Source of the DNA: Nautilus pompilius
Taxonomy: Eukaryota; Mollusca; Cephalopoda; Nautilida; Nautilidae
Reading direction: 5' to 3'
Assembly: GCA_018389105.1 (NCBI GenBank)
Contig: JACATO010000648.1
Location: 2,232,001-2,296,000 of the forward strand
Length of the DNA: 64,000 nt
The translations under genes were made by a program, and so were the position numbers. The notes under the pieces were generated by a model. The model searched no databases. It had not been told where the DNA came from and saw nothing but the letters and a program-made list of their open reading frames with translations. Of the stretch, positions 23,317 through 36,023 are shown one piece after another; position 1 is the stretch's first letter; every line of letters starts with the position of its first letter.

Positions 23317-24661
23317 CGAGGTATAGTCAAAAAGTATCCGACCTTGAATTTGTTTGAACAAAATAATAATGCGTGAGCAAAATCTGCATGGGTATTAGGT
23401 GGCCGAGTCCTTCCTGAGCATGCACAAAAATTTTCGTCTGTAGGTTGCGCCAGTCGCCCGCAGTGACACATTGAGTACAGACATGAAGAGTGTGCTGTGC
23501 GATTTTTATTTTTGAGTCAAGATGACCGAGCGCATTGAGCAAAGATACTGTATCAAATTCTGCCAAAAACTTGGTAATACACAAGCCCAGACTATCGAGA
23601 AGATTCAGAAGGCCTTTGGAGATGATGCTACGGGAAAAACACAAATAAAGGAGTGGTACAACCAGTTCAAAGATGGCCGCACCTCAGTGGACAGTGAGCC
23701 ACGTTGTGGCAGACCATCGACTAGCAGAAACGACGAAATGATTGCAAAGGTTCGAGGAATAGTCTATGAAGACCGTCGTGTGACTATTGAGGAGATTGTT
23801 GCTGAAGTTGGAATCAGCCATGGGTCAGTTCGGTCAATTATAACAGAAGATTTGTGCATGAGGAGGGTGTCGGCCAAATTCGTACCAAAGTTGCTGTCTG
23901 ACCAGCAGAAAGAAAACAGAAAGGAAATCTCCCAGGACATGCTGGAGTGTGCTAGCCAAGATCAAAACTTCATGAACACTATCATCACTGGCGATGAGAC
24001 ATGGGTGTACGGCTATGACCCTGAAACAAAATTGCAATCATCCCAATGGAAGCATCCATCCTCGCCAAGACCAAAGAAAGCAAGATAGGTGGCGCAGCAA
24101 TGTTAAACTGATGATGACCTGTTTTTTTACTACAGAGGTATTGTGCACCATGAATATGCACAACAAGGTCAGACAATTAGCAAAGAATACTACCTGGGGG
24201 TTCTTCATCGCCTTCCTGAAGCTGTGCAGTGAAAACGACCTGACCTGTGGGCAGCAAAGAACTGGCAACTCCACCATGACAACGCACCAGCTCATTCCGC
24301 CCATGTCATCCAAGCATTCCTCACCAAGCATAACACACCACTTGTTCGTCAGGCTTCCTACTCCCCAGACTTGGCTCCATGTGACTTTTGGCTATTCCCA
24401 AAGCTCAAAAAAAAAAAAAAAAAACACTCAAAGGGAGAAGATTTGAGTCAACAGAGAACATTAAGCAAAATTCGACGGCACAGCTCTACAGCATCCCAAA
24501 AATTGATTTCCAGAAATGTTTCCAGCAGTGGCAGGAACGCTGGCAGAAATACGTAGACTCCCAAGGCAAATACTCTGAAGGAAACTAAATCAAAATGGTG
24601 AGTTTTTTAATATTAATTTGTTTTTTTGACCAAAGGTCGGATACTTTTTGACTACACCTCG
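23317..24661 (+). mobile_element. mariner-type DNA transposon
   Basis: The left end starts CGAGGTATAGTCAAAAAGTA and the right end, reverse-complemented, starts CGAGGTGTAGTCAAAAAGTA. The repeats are 29 bases (23317-23345 and 24633-24661) with one mismatch. Both sides carry the TA target duplication (23315-23316 and 24662-24663). The total of 1,345 bases is full length for mariner. Near-perfect ends and intact target sites suggest a fairly recent insertion. Confidence 0.96.
23522..24588 (+). pseudogene. mariner transposase, frameshifted
   Basis: The start MTERIEQRYCIKFCQKLG at 23522 leads a helix-turn-helix (KTQIKEWYNQFKDGR, then GRPSTSRND) and a second one (VTIEEIVAEVGISHGSVRSI). The catalytic region shows ITGDETWVYGYD with the first Asp, HHDNAPAHSAH with the second, and SPDLAPCDFWLFPK with the third, 34 residues after the second: the D,D34D signature. 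The final residues are YSEGN before TAA at 24586-24588. Lesions are a frameshift leading to TAG near 24080, another shift near 24120-24135 at a T7 run, a TGA in place of Arg near 24228, and an expanded A run at 24409-24423. The intact part is longest at the N-terminus. Confidence 0.94.
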
Positions 24662-24663
24662 TA

Positions 24664-27369
24664 CATCCTGATACGTTTATTATCCAACTAATGACATGCA
24701 TTCAGATGGACTGGCAGGTGATCAAACTCACTGAAATAGTTTTTTTTTTTCCTTCTTGTTTGGATATCTCCAAGGTGATTGCTGAATCTTTTGTTATACA
24801 TGGCAACATACAGTAAAAGTGAGAAATAGATATGAATAGCAACCACAGACCCTACCAGCTGCCTCTTTTAGAAGCCTTATACTCCTTGCAATACAATAAT
24901 GCTTTCTTTTTCTGGAGGTTTTATACAATCTCCCCTGAAGTACAATGCATATAAATCTGCTATTTAATAAATAAATGAATTAGGAAAGGATTTACTCTCT
25001 AATACTAAACGTATGCAAGCTAGTTTTTCTTTAATTTGTCATCGTCTTTGTGGCATTATCAGTATTTAAAAAAAAAGTGTAGAGGGAAAGTGAGAAACCA
25101 AGAGCTACAACGCTGGACAGACACGAGATTTAAAAGGGGGGAATCAGTAGAAAAACTTAAATGGCCAGCCAGTCTTTGCTCAAGATCACCAACAGTGGCA
25201 AAAGCAGCCAGAACCAGTAAATATCCAAAGCACATTTTCTCTTAGAGACATTTCATTTAAAACCTGGCTACAGGTGATGTTACCCCCCCCCCCCCTGACT
25301 TAGTTACACATTTGCTCCAGGGAATAAAACAGAAGGGGGAAAGAGGAACCAAACATACTGTAGGTTAACAGTGTCCCTGAATGAAAAAGGGAAGGAATTA
25401 GCAGGCCATCTGTACACCACCACATGTAACCAGGAGAGTTTGCTTTTTTTTTTTTTTTTTTTTTTAATTAGTCAGCTTTTGTAATAAAATACACACACAA
25501 AAATCGTGCCTGGCCGACCAGCTGAGCGGAGACTCCAGCAGCCCCACTTCGCTAGAGGAGGAGGAGATTTTAAAGTTCCCTAGCTACTTAAATGTGCGGG
25601 TAATTCTAAGGTGCTTTAAGTAATTAAACATTAAAATTCCTCCCACCTCCCCCCCACCAAAGTATAGATATAATTTTGATTTCCATAAACCTTGAAAAAC
25701 TTTGTAAACCAAGCCAAGCTTACTACTACAATGCCTGAGATTTAAAGTTTTGTTGTTGTTTTTTTTAATTAAAATATTCTCTACAATGATGTCAAGGATT
25801 CAAAGAATGATTTCGTGAATTGATGGTTTCCATTTTCAAATAATACCTATTGCTGGAGGTAAAGACACAGAAATCAATAAAATAAAAATACACGCAAAAT
25901 CAAATTGTTTACGCACATTGTAGATAATTGAGCTAACATCTTAGATGATGAATCTGTACTGTATGCAAGTTTTAATGCTTTGAGAGAAAATTAGGGGCCG
26001 GTTTAGAAATTATTCACCAGACTGGCCAATCAAGGACTGCTGTGTCACACTGAAGGTAATTTCACAAGATAAAACAAAATATATACCATGCAGAGACCCT
26101 GAATTCCAAGGTACTACAGTGTCGCTAATTTTAAAAAAGATAGAATCTTTTTTTGTGTGTGTCTTATTACACACAGGTAATAAGTTGATGCATCCTATCG
26201 GTTTCTGCAACATGGTGAGTCGCATCTCACTCTCGGTAACATGATAGAATGGTTTTTCAATAACTCGGTTATTCATAATTGCAGTATGATAGAAAGCATT
26301 CTGATAATAAAAAAAAAAAAAAAAAACAAATGAATTATTTGGTAATTGTACCCAAAAGCAACATCTGATTTCCAAACAATGACATTAAAACATTGCAGAA
26401 TTAACGGCAATTCACTTTTGTCCTCCCTGGGAAGTAAAATAATTTCCTGAGGGAAAAATGAACAGAAATACCATTCGATACATACAAGATAAAATTTCAA
26501 AACGTATTTAACTAGACGTTAGATATACTTAAAACAGAGAGAGAGAGAGACTAGAACATTCATCTTCAGATTAAACTAATCATCTCTTTAATCTCCCCCC
26601 CCACACGTGTGCACAATAAATTCATATCAAGTTTGTAAAAAAAAAAAAAAAAAAAAAAACAATAGATTACTTATAGATCAATATATTGCCTCTCTTAATC
26701 GATCAACATTATGAATAATGCAAACAAATCTGTCAGGAAAACGGAGATTCTGCTCATTTTGGATCTGTTTCCTAATATTACTATTCTATTTTTCTTTTAA
26801 ATATTATACGAAGATTCGCAGATAAATTTATTCTTGCTATTGAAAATAAAAATATTAGTTTTCTTTGATGCTAAAATGGAAAACCAACGCGAATTAGATC
26901 TCATGATTACACCGCTGCCAATAACTCCCTGGCTGCAATTTGCAGCTAAGACAAAAATTTCCAAAAATAATAAACTCTCTCTAAATTAACTATTTTCATT
27001 TAATGCACTTGGTACAAAGATTTGATTCCATTCTGAAAATGTATCCAACTCCAGTAACCATAGAAATTCAATCAATCCCGCGTTTTCTCCCCCACACCTT
27101 CAAGTCGAATGATATACTACAAAATTTTGAGAATACCTTGTTCTTATTTGAACCTGCTGGCAAGGAAAAATCACCGTTTACACCTCTGTGTTCAAGCTAC
27201 CATTCTCAGCATCCCCCACAGCTCTGGTGCACAACAATCACAACAGCATGTGTGCAGAAGCTTCACTTCAATTTTACTTAGTTTTCAAACAGTTAAATTT
27301 ATTTATAGGAAATAACATCACTCTGAAGTACCAACTTGTCAGGGTTTTTCTTACATGGCGAAGATTTAA
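24664..27369. other. Non-coding DNA with homopolymers
   Basis: Contains C13 near 25284, T23 near 25443, A18 near 26309 and A22 near 26638, and a GA microsatellite at about 26535-26550. Open frames of 60-120 codons run over homopolymers and look spurious. No transposon ends were seen. Confidence 0.5.
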
Positions 27370-27371
27370 AA

Positions 27372-27435
27372 AAGAGAGAGAGAGAGAGATATATGACGTC
27401 AGTACAGAGAGAGAGAGAGAGAGAGACAGAGAGAG
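27372..27435 (+). repeat. Single-copy relative of the TGACGTAG array unit
   Basis: (GA)n, then TATATGACGTCAGTACAG, then a longer (GA)n ending GACAGAGAGAGAC. The order and core match the right-hand edge of the array 4.4 kb upstream, with an intact TGACGTCA. It has not expanded. Confidence 0.85.
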
Positions 27436-30400
27436 ACTCCTCGTTTTCATTCAGCGATGCATAAAAAATATCACAAGAAAGTTTTTAACCAGACAGATTC
27501 TTTCTGGTGTTGGCAACCATAATTTTTGGTTCACCAAAAGAACTTATACTTCATAAAAACAATTGTTACATGTATAAAAATCTTATGACTGTTATAAAAT
27601 GTATACAAAGCAAAAAGTTTATTTTCAAACATTTTCCACACATTGTCAAAATATCTTCCTTTATGCATAATTGTATCAGTGAATCCACAATTATGAGCAC
27701 CAGTATGCATCATTATGCACTTCCATAATCTAGCTTCATGAATTTGTAGCCACTCCATAAAGCACCTTATGCTGATTTTAACATATGTGCCCATAAATGA
27801 TTGCTGTTTTAAAACAGCCAAAAATGTATTAAGCTGCCAAAATCAGACTGAAAACGTGAATAATGTAGTACCATACAACAATGTGAATATTTTACCTGTA
27901 AAATGCTGTCCAACCACCAATGAACGTAGGTGTTTCAGTTTTATCATTGCCGCTAAAGCACTGTACATCTTTTTTAATTTCATCTCATGATTTTGATTCC
28001 ATTCCACATATCCACTGTGCTATGTACACATCAAATCAGAATTAAATTTGGTTCCTGAATGCTAACAAAGTATATCAAAAACTTGTTTTTTTTTTTTATT
28101 ATTAACTGGAAAAAGTCAAAGTCTCTTGAGAGTGTATATCCCCATCTACACCCTTAGAGCAATTCTAAACAGCATTTGCTTAAGTAGGCAATTCATCTAT
28201 GCAACAAAATACTGCAGCTTCTGCTGGTTCTCTCTCTCCTGTACATTTGAGTTTCAGGCATCGAGCAGGTAAAGTGCACATTTGCAAATCAAAAGTCCAT
28301 CCAAATCCAGCGTTTGTGGTGTCACACAAACTGGTCCGGAATAACACGCGCCGTCACGTGCCCATTCAGGTGAGCCAACCACAGAAAATTTCTGTTACCT
28401 TCTTTTGCATTTTCTCATATAAAGGATGATGGCAATTTATCTGATCAGATGTACCTCTTTCAATGATCTTGGCTAAAGGAAATGTTATTTTTTTTTTTTT
28501 TTTTTTTATAAATCAGTATTAGCAAATAGATCCTTGTGGATTAGAACTGAAGTTGTTAAGACAAACGCCACTAAACGAGGCCGACATTTAAACAAAACTT
28601 ACAAATGATAACCTTGAATCAATTCGTGTGGAAAAAACAATTTTACTGCTATGCGTCTCGGACTGGGCACCAGCATGTCCGTCATTTGTCTACCTGTCCT
28701 CCAAATTAAACGATGCTGGTGTACGAAGTGTGTGTGTGTGGAAATCAAAATTTTTTTACTGCTAATGGATATCCTTTGCAAAGACTTTTTCTTTTTTTTT
28801 CTGGAAAGAAATCACATACACACACACACATCCTTTTCGTACTTGTTTTCTTTTCTGACCAAAAAAATAGAAATTAAACATCAGCACAGAAAGAAAGGTG
28901 GGCAGCAGCTTTTGTATTTTCTATATGCGCGCGCGAGACGCCGTCTAATTACACGCGCCGTGTACTTCACCAGACGTCTGCTACGAAATTGTTGCTGGCA
29001 GAAACAAAAAAAGGAGAGGTGTGGTGTGTCTGTCGGCAGTGGGCTCTTGTTATTCCAATTGCATGAAAGCATTAAAACTGGCAAATGGAAAGGTTTTCCT
29101 GCAAGTACTCTACATCTCCACCAGCGGCCCATGAATTTGGGTTGGCTTAATAACAACATCCAACCACAATCTACAACTTCTAACTATAACCATTATGTTG
29201 CATCTAACAGCCGGCAAGCGTAGGACAACCAATGCCTTTCAGGGATTTAATGCACGCTACTTCTCACTCTCATGATTCTGATGGTAATCATCAAAACAAC
29301 TGGATTTCAATTCTAACATTCAAGATGACACATGATGCCGATACTGTCAAATGGGATCTAATCAAGAGAATCTGATAAAAATAATGTTTTAACATCACAA
29401 CTGAGTGAGTATCAATTACGTAATTCACTAACTACGTTCTACAGATAGTTGATTTTGTGGTTGTTTTACCTGAACTTAACACACTTTTTTTTTTTTTTTT
29501 TTTGTTTGTTTCTCAGCACTGACCACAATACAATTTGACGTTTCTCGATCATACACCTCGAGAGAATAATTGCCAAGCATTTCTGAGCCCGTGGGTGCAA
29601 AGGTGCTCGTGGTTCTGGTTGGGCGAGACCTGCATACTTGGAAAAGAAATGTAAACACGATGTTTTACTGCACACGCAACATCTAACGTTATCCATCTCC
29701 TCCAAAACTGAGCAACCTCGGAAACTTGCACGCAAATCGGTTCTCCCATGAGCCATCACTACCTCTCTCTGTAAACTGGAACCCCCACGCATGATCTAAA
29801 TCAATCTACAAACACCACAGGTGTCACTTAACACAAAATGAGATAGCCCAGACTACCAGGGTGGTCTGGGGGGGGGGGGGTTTGATGCCATCTGCAATGC
29901 CCATCTGTTATTTCAAGGGAATTAACAACACAACCCCAACTGGACAGTTCATGGAGACACTCTGATCAGATCGCTTGGGCCGCAACCCCTCCCAGCAGTG
30001 GAAATCATTATCTTGTTAACCCTTGCCAGAAGCTGTCTGTGGTTAAAGAACTTATTGTGCTAAATATTTTTTTTCATCAGTTAAAAATATATTTCCAAAT
30101 AATTAAAAGACGAAACAAAACCAGCCAATCTGGAATGCTAACCTCCAGTTCTGTTTGTGATAGAAATACATTCACACGAGAAAAATCTTTCAAAATCGAC
30201 AATCGCTGATTGCCTGAAGTTATTAAAAAAAAAAAAAAAAAAAGTGTGCATGCATGGCAGCTTTAATAATGCCAATGGGTGCCGGGAGGTGCTCATTGGA
30301 GCTTAGCTACTGGTCCAAAGCTTGGAACATTTTCTTTAAAAAAAAAGGGGGGGTTTCTATCAATTCTGCTGGCCGTATAGTTTCTTAAATTATTGCAAGT

Positions 30401-31725
30401 ATAAATATTTGGATGGCAGATCAACAGCAAGTCTGGCACCAGCCAAGAAGCCTTGGCAGAGAAAGGGAATAGATGAATGATCGTATTTGCGCTGCTAAAC
30501 TGCAGACATCGTTTTCCTTCAAGTTCACGATTTTATTGACCAACAAACGTCAATATATCCCCCCCTCCCACCCAACACGCCCAGTCAGTTGCCAACAACA
30601 ACAACAAAAACAGGTTGGTCACGTGCTAATTAACAATGGCAGTTCTCGTTTGTTTTCTTGTCGGTTCTCTTCGATAACTAACTTCATCGTTCGCTGTGGG
30701 TTTTCATGGCGGCAGCAAACTTATTAAATCATTCTGCTCCATCCAATCAACTGCATAAGTCAACCTTCCCAACCAAATGGGGGGGGGGGATAAAAAGAAA
30801 GAAAAACAACAAAACATGATGCTGGTTTCAGAAAAAAGATACTGATTGCACTTTTTTTAAGCTAAAAATAATAATAATAATAATAAACTACCCGCAAACA
30901 CAATTCTAATACAGATGAAGAAATCAATTTTCATTAAGACTGCAAAAAAGACCTCCAAATAGCAAGACATCTCCAAAAGGAAGACGACATAATTGTTAAA
31001 CTGTTCGTTGCATAATTAACCTAACGGACGCAAAGAAAACTCTTTTAATCCCAGCATTCAATGATGCAAACAATGCTACCAGGAAGAGCCGGGCCAACTG
31101 TATTAAAATAAGAGACCAAGAATTGTTGAGGAGGAACCAGAAATGAACTAACTAAATCCGGTTTTTAAATGGTATTTAACAAGAACATTTATTAATACAG
31201 ATGTTGACAGCAAACTAATCACGCCAACCATCTTAGTTTTTGCATGGTAAACCTGAACCAAATCACCTGATTAAGTTCTTTTCACAGTGTTCTCCACTTC
31301 TCGGCTTAATGTACATACAGTTTTAAAAGTTAATCCCACATATGCGCTCTTCCAGAACAGCAACAGATTGGTTCTCTCTATCTTAGTCTTCCTCCCATTA
31401 CCAAACTATACAAAAAAATGTTATATCTCATTCCAGTATATACCTTTACTATTAAAAAACAAAACAAAAAAAAAAAAATCTTTAATATACCTCAGTTCTA
31501 ACGTTAGATAAATTTCCAAAAACTCTGGGAAGCAATGTCTGAATTCCTCTTGACACGCTTAAATTTATTCTGTTCCCACAACTTGCCCGTAACAATTCTT
31601 AATTACTTGCAAAGGTAAATAAAATCAACAAGCAAAGCACATCAAACAACTAGAGACTAAGAATGGGTATTATTGTCCATTTGCTTTGTTTCATTCCAAA
31701 TATTTTGCAACCAAGAAACTGTGTA
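27436..31725. other. Non-coding DNA with two CpG-bearing patches
   Basis: ACACGCGCCGT occurs twice in CG-poor surroundings, at about 28338 (followed by CACGTG) and at about 28953 (after ATGCGCGCGCGAGACGCCG). A 190-codon open frame spans 28651-29223 but runs through poly-T, CA and GCGC tracts and looks spurious. Homopolymers: T21 near 28490, T18 near 29487, G13 near 29869, A20 near 30225. A (TAA)n run lies near 30866. No exon is supported. Confidence 0.45.
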
Positions 31726-31730
31726 ATAGG

Positions 31731-32290
31731 GCCAGTGTTCAAATGAAACCTGGCTCAAATAGTAATCAGCATAATTAATCCAATCTCTGAATTTAATTTA
31801 AAAGTCTCCTAGTATGCATTGTGTATATACGATAGTCTAACGTACCAAAAGAGACAACAAGGTATTACAAAATAATGAGTTGAACTACTCTGAGATGCAC
31901 AGATGGTTGAGAGCCAAACAGAGGATAGTTTCCATTTTATTAATATTTTTCTTCTACTTTGAAGTTACTTTACACATGGAAATGTTCCCATTCAACCAAA
32001 ACTGAATAACCATCCCATAGCTAAATAAATAAATGAAATAGTCCAAATTAAATTCATACAAGTTTTTTTTAATTTTTTTTTTCCCTTTGCAATAAGTAGG
32101 AACAAACATAAACAGAATGAATTCAAATGTAGGCAGTTTAGAACTCCATTTTGTAGCTGTAATAGGAAACTTTCCAGTTAGGGGAGCCGATAAATTCTTG
32201 AGGTTTTACAGGGTTGTTCAAATAAAACCCGGCTAGATACCAATGCATTGCTGCTACTTCAACCAGGTTTTATTTGCTCAACCTTATTGG
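31731..32290. mobile_element. Mariner-like terminal repeat remnants
   Basis: Three related sequences lie here: CAGTGTTCAAATGAAACCTGG at 31733, GGTTGTTCAAATAAAACCCGG at 32212, and an inverted copy at 32263-32285 whose reverse complement contains GCAAATAAAACCTGG. The last two form an imperfect hairpin of about 21 bases with three mismatches. No transposase reading frame lies between them. The likely reading is a collapsed or nested non-autonomous element. Confidence 0.45.
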
Positions 32291-35240
32291 AATAAAACAA
32301 CAATCTCAGATAGACAATTAATAATGCAGCAACAGAAATGCGTATCCATTTGTATTCCTACATCTGATTGTGTTAACAGAAATTTCTATAACAGGAAATC
32401 AAATCTATGGATAGTAAATGCACCAGTTCCCTTATCATCTATTGCAGATTAAACAAATATAAACTCACGATTGTGTTACTAAGCATTAAAAAGAAACCAA
32501 AAAAATAAAAAAGGAAGTCTGAACACAAAAAAAATGTAAATAGAGAAATCTGAAACAACATACAATTAGGGAAACGATCCAACAGTGCAACACTATTTAA
32601 AATGTCTTTAACTATGAATATTATTGCATTAGTAGTGACCAGAATCAAGCATGAATTTGGTCCCAGGGTTGAGAAGTTTTGAAGGTCTACTGCATGCTGC
32701 ATTTCGCTCAAAATAAAAAGTTACAAGTATTTTACATTTTTTTTTTTAAAAAAATAACAAATCATCAAAGCCAACAACAGGTCCACACGTAGTTCAAAAC
32801 CAGTCAGAAAAACTGACCAAGCATCGAAAACAGCAAAATTAGCAATTTTACTTTGAAATCAAAGCTCTAGATTTGTATGTTAACACTGACAAGAGAAATC
32901 CTGATTAAAGAAATGTGAAAATAGAGATCTAATAACAAGGTAGAGATAAATTTTTAAAAATAAAAGTGTGATAGATTCCTTTCATTTCCCCACCTTTAAC
33001 TTTTTTTTTGTTGTTGTTGTTGTTGTTGCCGTTATTGCTTAGCAGGTTTGCTATCTCACACATACACTTCTTGCTAATATCAAGTAACAGTAAATCATCT
33101 TCACCAATGATGGCTGTCTAGATTTTTCACCACAACAGAGCGTTTCTAAAGCTCTCACACTGCCAAAAGTCAATAAAAGTTGGTCGTAAATTATCTACAG
33201 CGAGTAGGTTGCTGCGCTTTCTTAGAAAATAGGTAAAATTCCCACAATGCCAAGCAAATAAGTTTAATAGAGTTGCCAGGGGAACTGCCATGGAGGTTAC
33301 ACAGTCATAAAAATTCTTAAAAGAAATATACATATATAAATTTTTTTCAATTCTTATTAAAGAAAACCAGAGCAATAAAACATTTGCCAAAAATCCATAG
33401 TGTGATAGCAGGTGAATATAACATATCAGACTGAACACAATATTATTCTTAATAATTTTCTCATTTTATTAAAAAATGTCTTTTGGATAAAAGTTAACAT
33501 ATCACAAAATTCTAGCTGCCTACACCATATTACCTTCATGATTCTAAAGTTAAACTCTACGACAGCTGGTGAAACTGGAAGGAGTTCAGCCTTGACCTTT
33601 TTTTTTTTTTTTTTTTAAATTTAAAACTTCTCTCCTCCCACCCTAATTCACCACTAGATCGCTATCTCAGTGGTCGGCGTTTGTTTCTCCGTAAGAGAAG
33701 AAAAGGGTGGAACTATCCTTCTACAATATTAAACTATGCACAAGATGTGTTCATACCAACGTTCTCCGCTATGGAAATGATTTCAAAATCAAACACCAAC
33801 CCTGACAACTTCCAGATCGAACACGCAATATTCTATTTCAGACAGCAAGGTACAAACTTAATACCAAACCCAGCAATCATATGGTTTCTAAGATGATACT
33901 CTAAAACAAACAAACAAACAATCTTTAGCCTCCTTTATTAAGTTTGTTTGCCATCCTGACTTTGATGCACACCTTTGGAATTAATTAAACACATTTTTTA
34001 ACGAGTAAAGCTCTTCCGACCCTTTACATCTCTTGCCAGGTTTAACAAAACTAAGACAAAAAAATAGAATATATGGTTAAGTATATTTATAACAAATGCA
34101 CAGGGAATTCATTACAGATCACAAAACAGTTTTGACTACACAGAAGAAAATTCCGTTTATTCCCCCTGAGTAATTGTTTATCTATAGGAATGTTCTATCC
34201 ATTCATTCAGCATCATTTAGTTCAAATGAAAAAAAGAATTTGTCCAGGCATTTTGCCCAACTGATCACACTGCCCATTTATGGAAACGTTTTTTCAGTCC
34301 TTCAGATGAGGTAGTTGTGTCCCCTTCCACTATAAAATTTCAGCCAGTTTACTGGGGGGGGGGAGGAAAAAAAACTTTGGGCAAAGAATGCCGGTTTCCT
34401 CCATGAAGAAATTCAAATTTACCAAAGATGATATCATATCAGCTACTGATAATATTTACAGCGTGAGGCAATCTTATCAGAATTTTATTATTTTCTTTTT
34501 CGAATTTAGTCCGTGAAAATCGAGACAGAACGCTGCAAAATCACGATAACCTATTATTTTTTTTTTATTATTCCTAATAAAGATTCTAAAAAGAATGAAA
34601 TGATGTCTAAAATTAAAAACAAAACTGAAAACATCAAAGCAACAGGCTTAACTAGAGTAAATGACTTACACAACAATCACAGAATTTTGATGAAAATCCC
34701 TGCACCGAAATCCCAAGGTGTCTCAGGCTGGCAGAGAGAGAGAGAGAGAAATTATTGCTGAAGATGCGAAAGCTTTACTGATGATGATGATGATGATGGA
34801 GGAAACATCCAACAAGTTAACATTCTGGTGCACTCTAACATTATCTAAAAATCAAAAACTACTAACTTCACACCTGATGATACAAACGATTATTAAAACA
34901 GGTTCTTAATTTTATCCTTTTGCAGTCTAAAGGAATCTCACAAATCCATTGCTTAAAGAAACTGACAGCAAAGATGGAGTGCTTACTTAAGTGGAGACAG
35001 ACAGGTAAAGTGACAATATGGATGATTAACTCTTCATCATTTAAAACGACAATTTCCTTTGACATCCCCTTCATTTAACACAAATTATTTATAAACTTTA
35101 CAATGTGAAAAAAAAAAAAAAAATGGAGAATGTTTTGGAAAAAACCCTTTGTTTTTTTTAAGTTAGAATATCCTAGGTGTCGGTGCTTTCCTCTGACTTA
35201 CGTTGTATGTTTATTATCATGCAAGTTTACTTAAAAAAAA
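32291..35240. other. Non-coding DNA
   Basis: Simple runs: (TTG)n near 33010-33028, T16 near 33600, (CAAA)n near 33906, G9 near 34353, GA at 34733-34749, (GAT)n near 34782-34798, A17 near 35107. Open frames of up to 103 codons lack coding character. No transposon was identified. Confidence 0.5.
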
Positions 35241-35244
35241 AAAA

Positions 35245-35991
35245 TGAGAGAGAGAGAGAGAGATGGAGAGAGATGGAGAGAGAGAGATGGAGAGAGAGAG
35301 ATGGAGATGGAGAGAGATGGAGAGAGAGAGATGGAGGAGAGAGAGATATGGAGAGAGAGAGAGATGGAGAGAGAGAGAGATGGAGAGAGAGAGATCTGGA
35401 GAGAGAGAGAGATGGAGAGAGAGGAGAGATGGAGAGAGGAGAGAGATGGAGAGATGGAGAGAGATGGAGAGAGGAGAGAGATGGAGATGGAGAAGAGAGA
35501 TGGAGATGGAGAGAGAGAGATGGAGATGGAGAGAGATGGAGATGGAGATAGAGAGAAGAGATGGAGAGATGGAGATAGGAGAGAGGAGATGGAGATAGAG
35601 AGAGAGATGGAGATAGAGAGATGGAGATAGAGAGGAGAGCGATAGAGAGAGAGAGAGATTGGAGGGAGCGAGAGAGATGGCGGATGGCATAGAGAGAAGG
35701 AGATGGAGATAGAGGAGAGAGAGATAGAGATAGAGAGGAGAGATGGAGAGAGGAGAGAGAGCGTGGAGAGAGAGAGAGAGAGATAGAGATAAGAGAGAGA
35801 GATGGAGAGAGAGAGAGAGAGATGGAGATAGAGAGAGAGAGATGGAGATAGAGAGAGAAGATGGAGATAGAGAGATGGAGATAGAGAGATGGAGATAGAG
35901 AGAGAGAGATAGAGAGATGGAGGATAGAGAGATGGAGATAGAGAGAGAGAGATAGAGATAGAGAGAGAGATGGAGATAGAGAGAGCGTGGA

Positions 35992-36023
<32 letters not shown>

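Noticed and set aside
28651-29223. 190-codon plus-strand open frame
   Set aside because: Runs through poly-T, CA and GCGC tracts, giving FFFFF and HIHTHTS segments; no recognisable domain or splice boundary.
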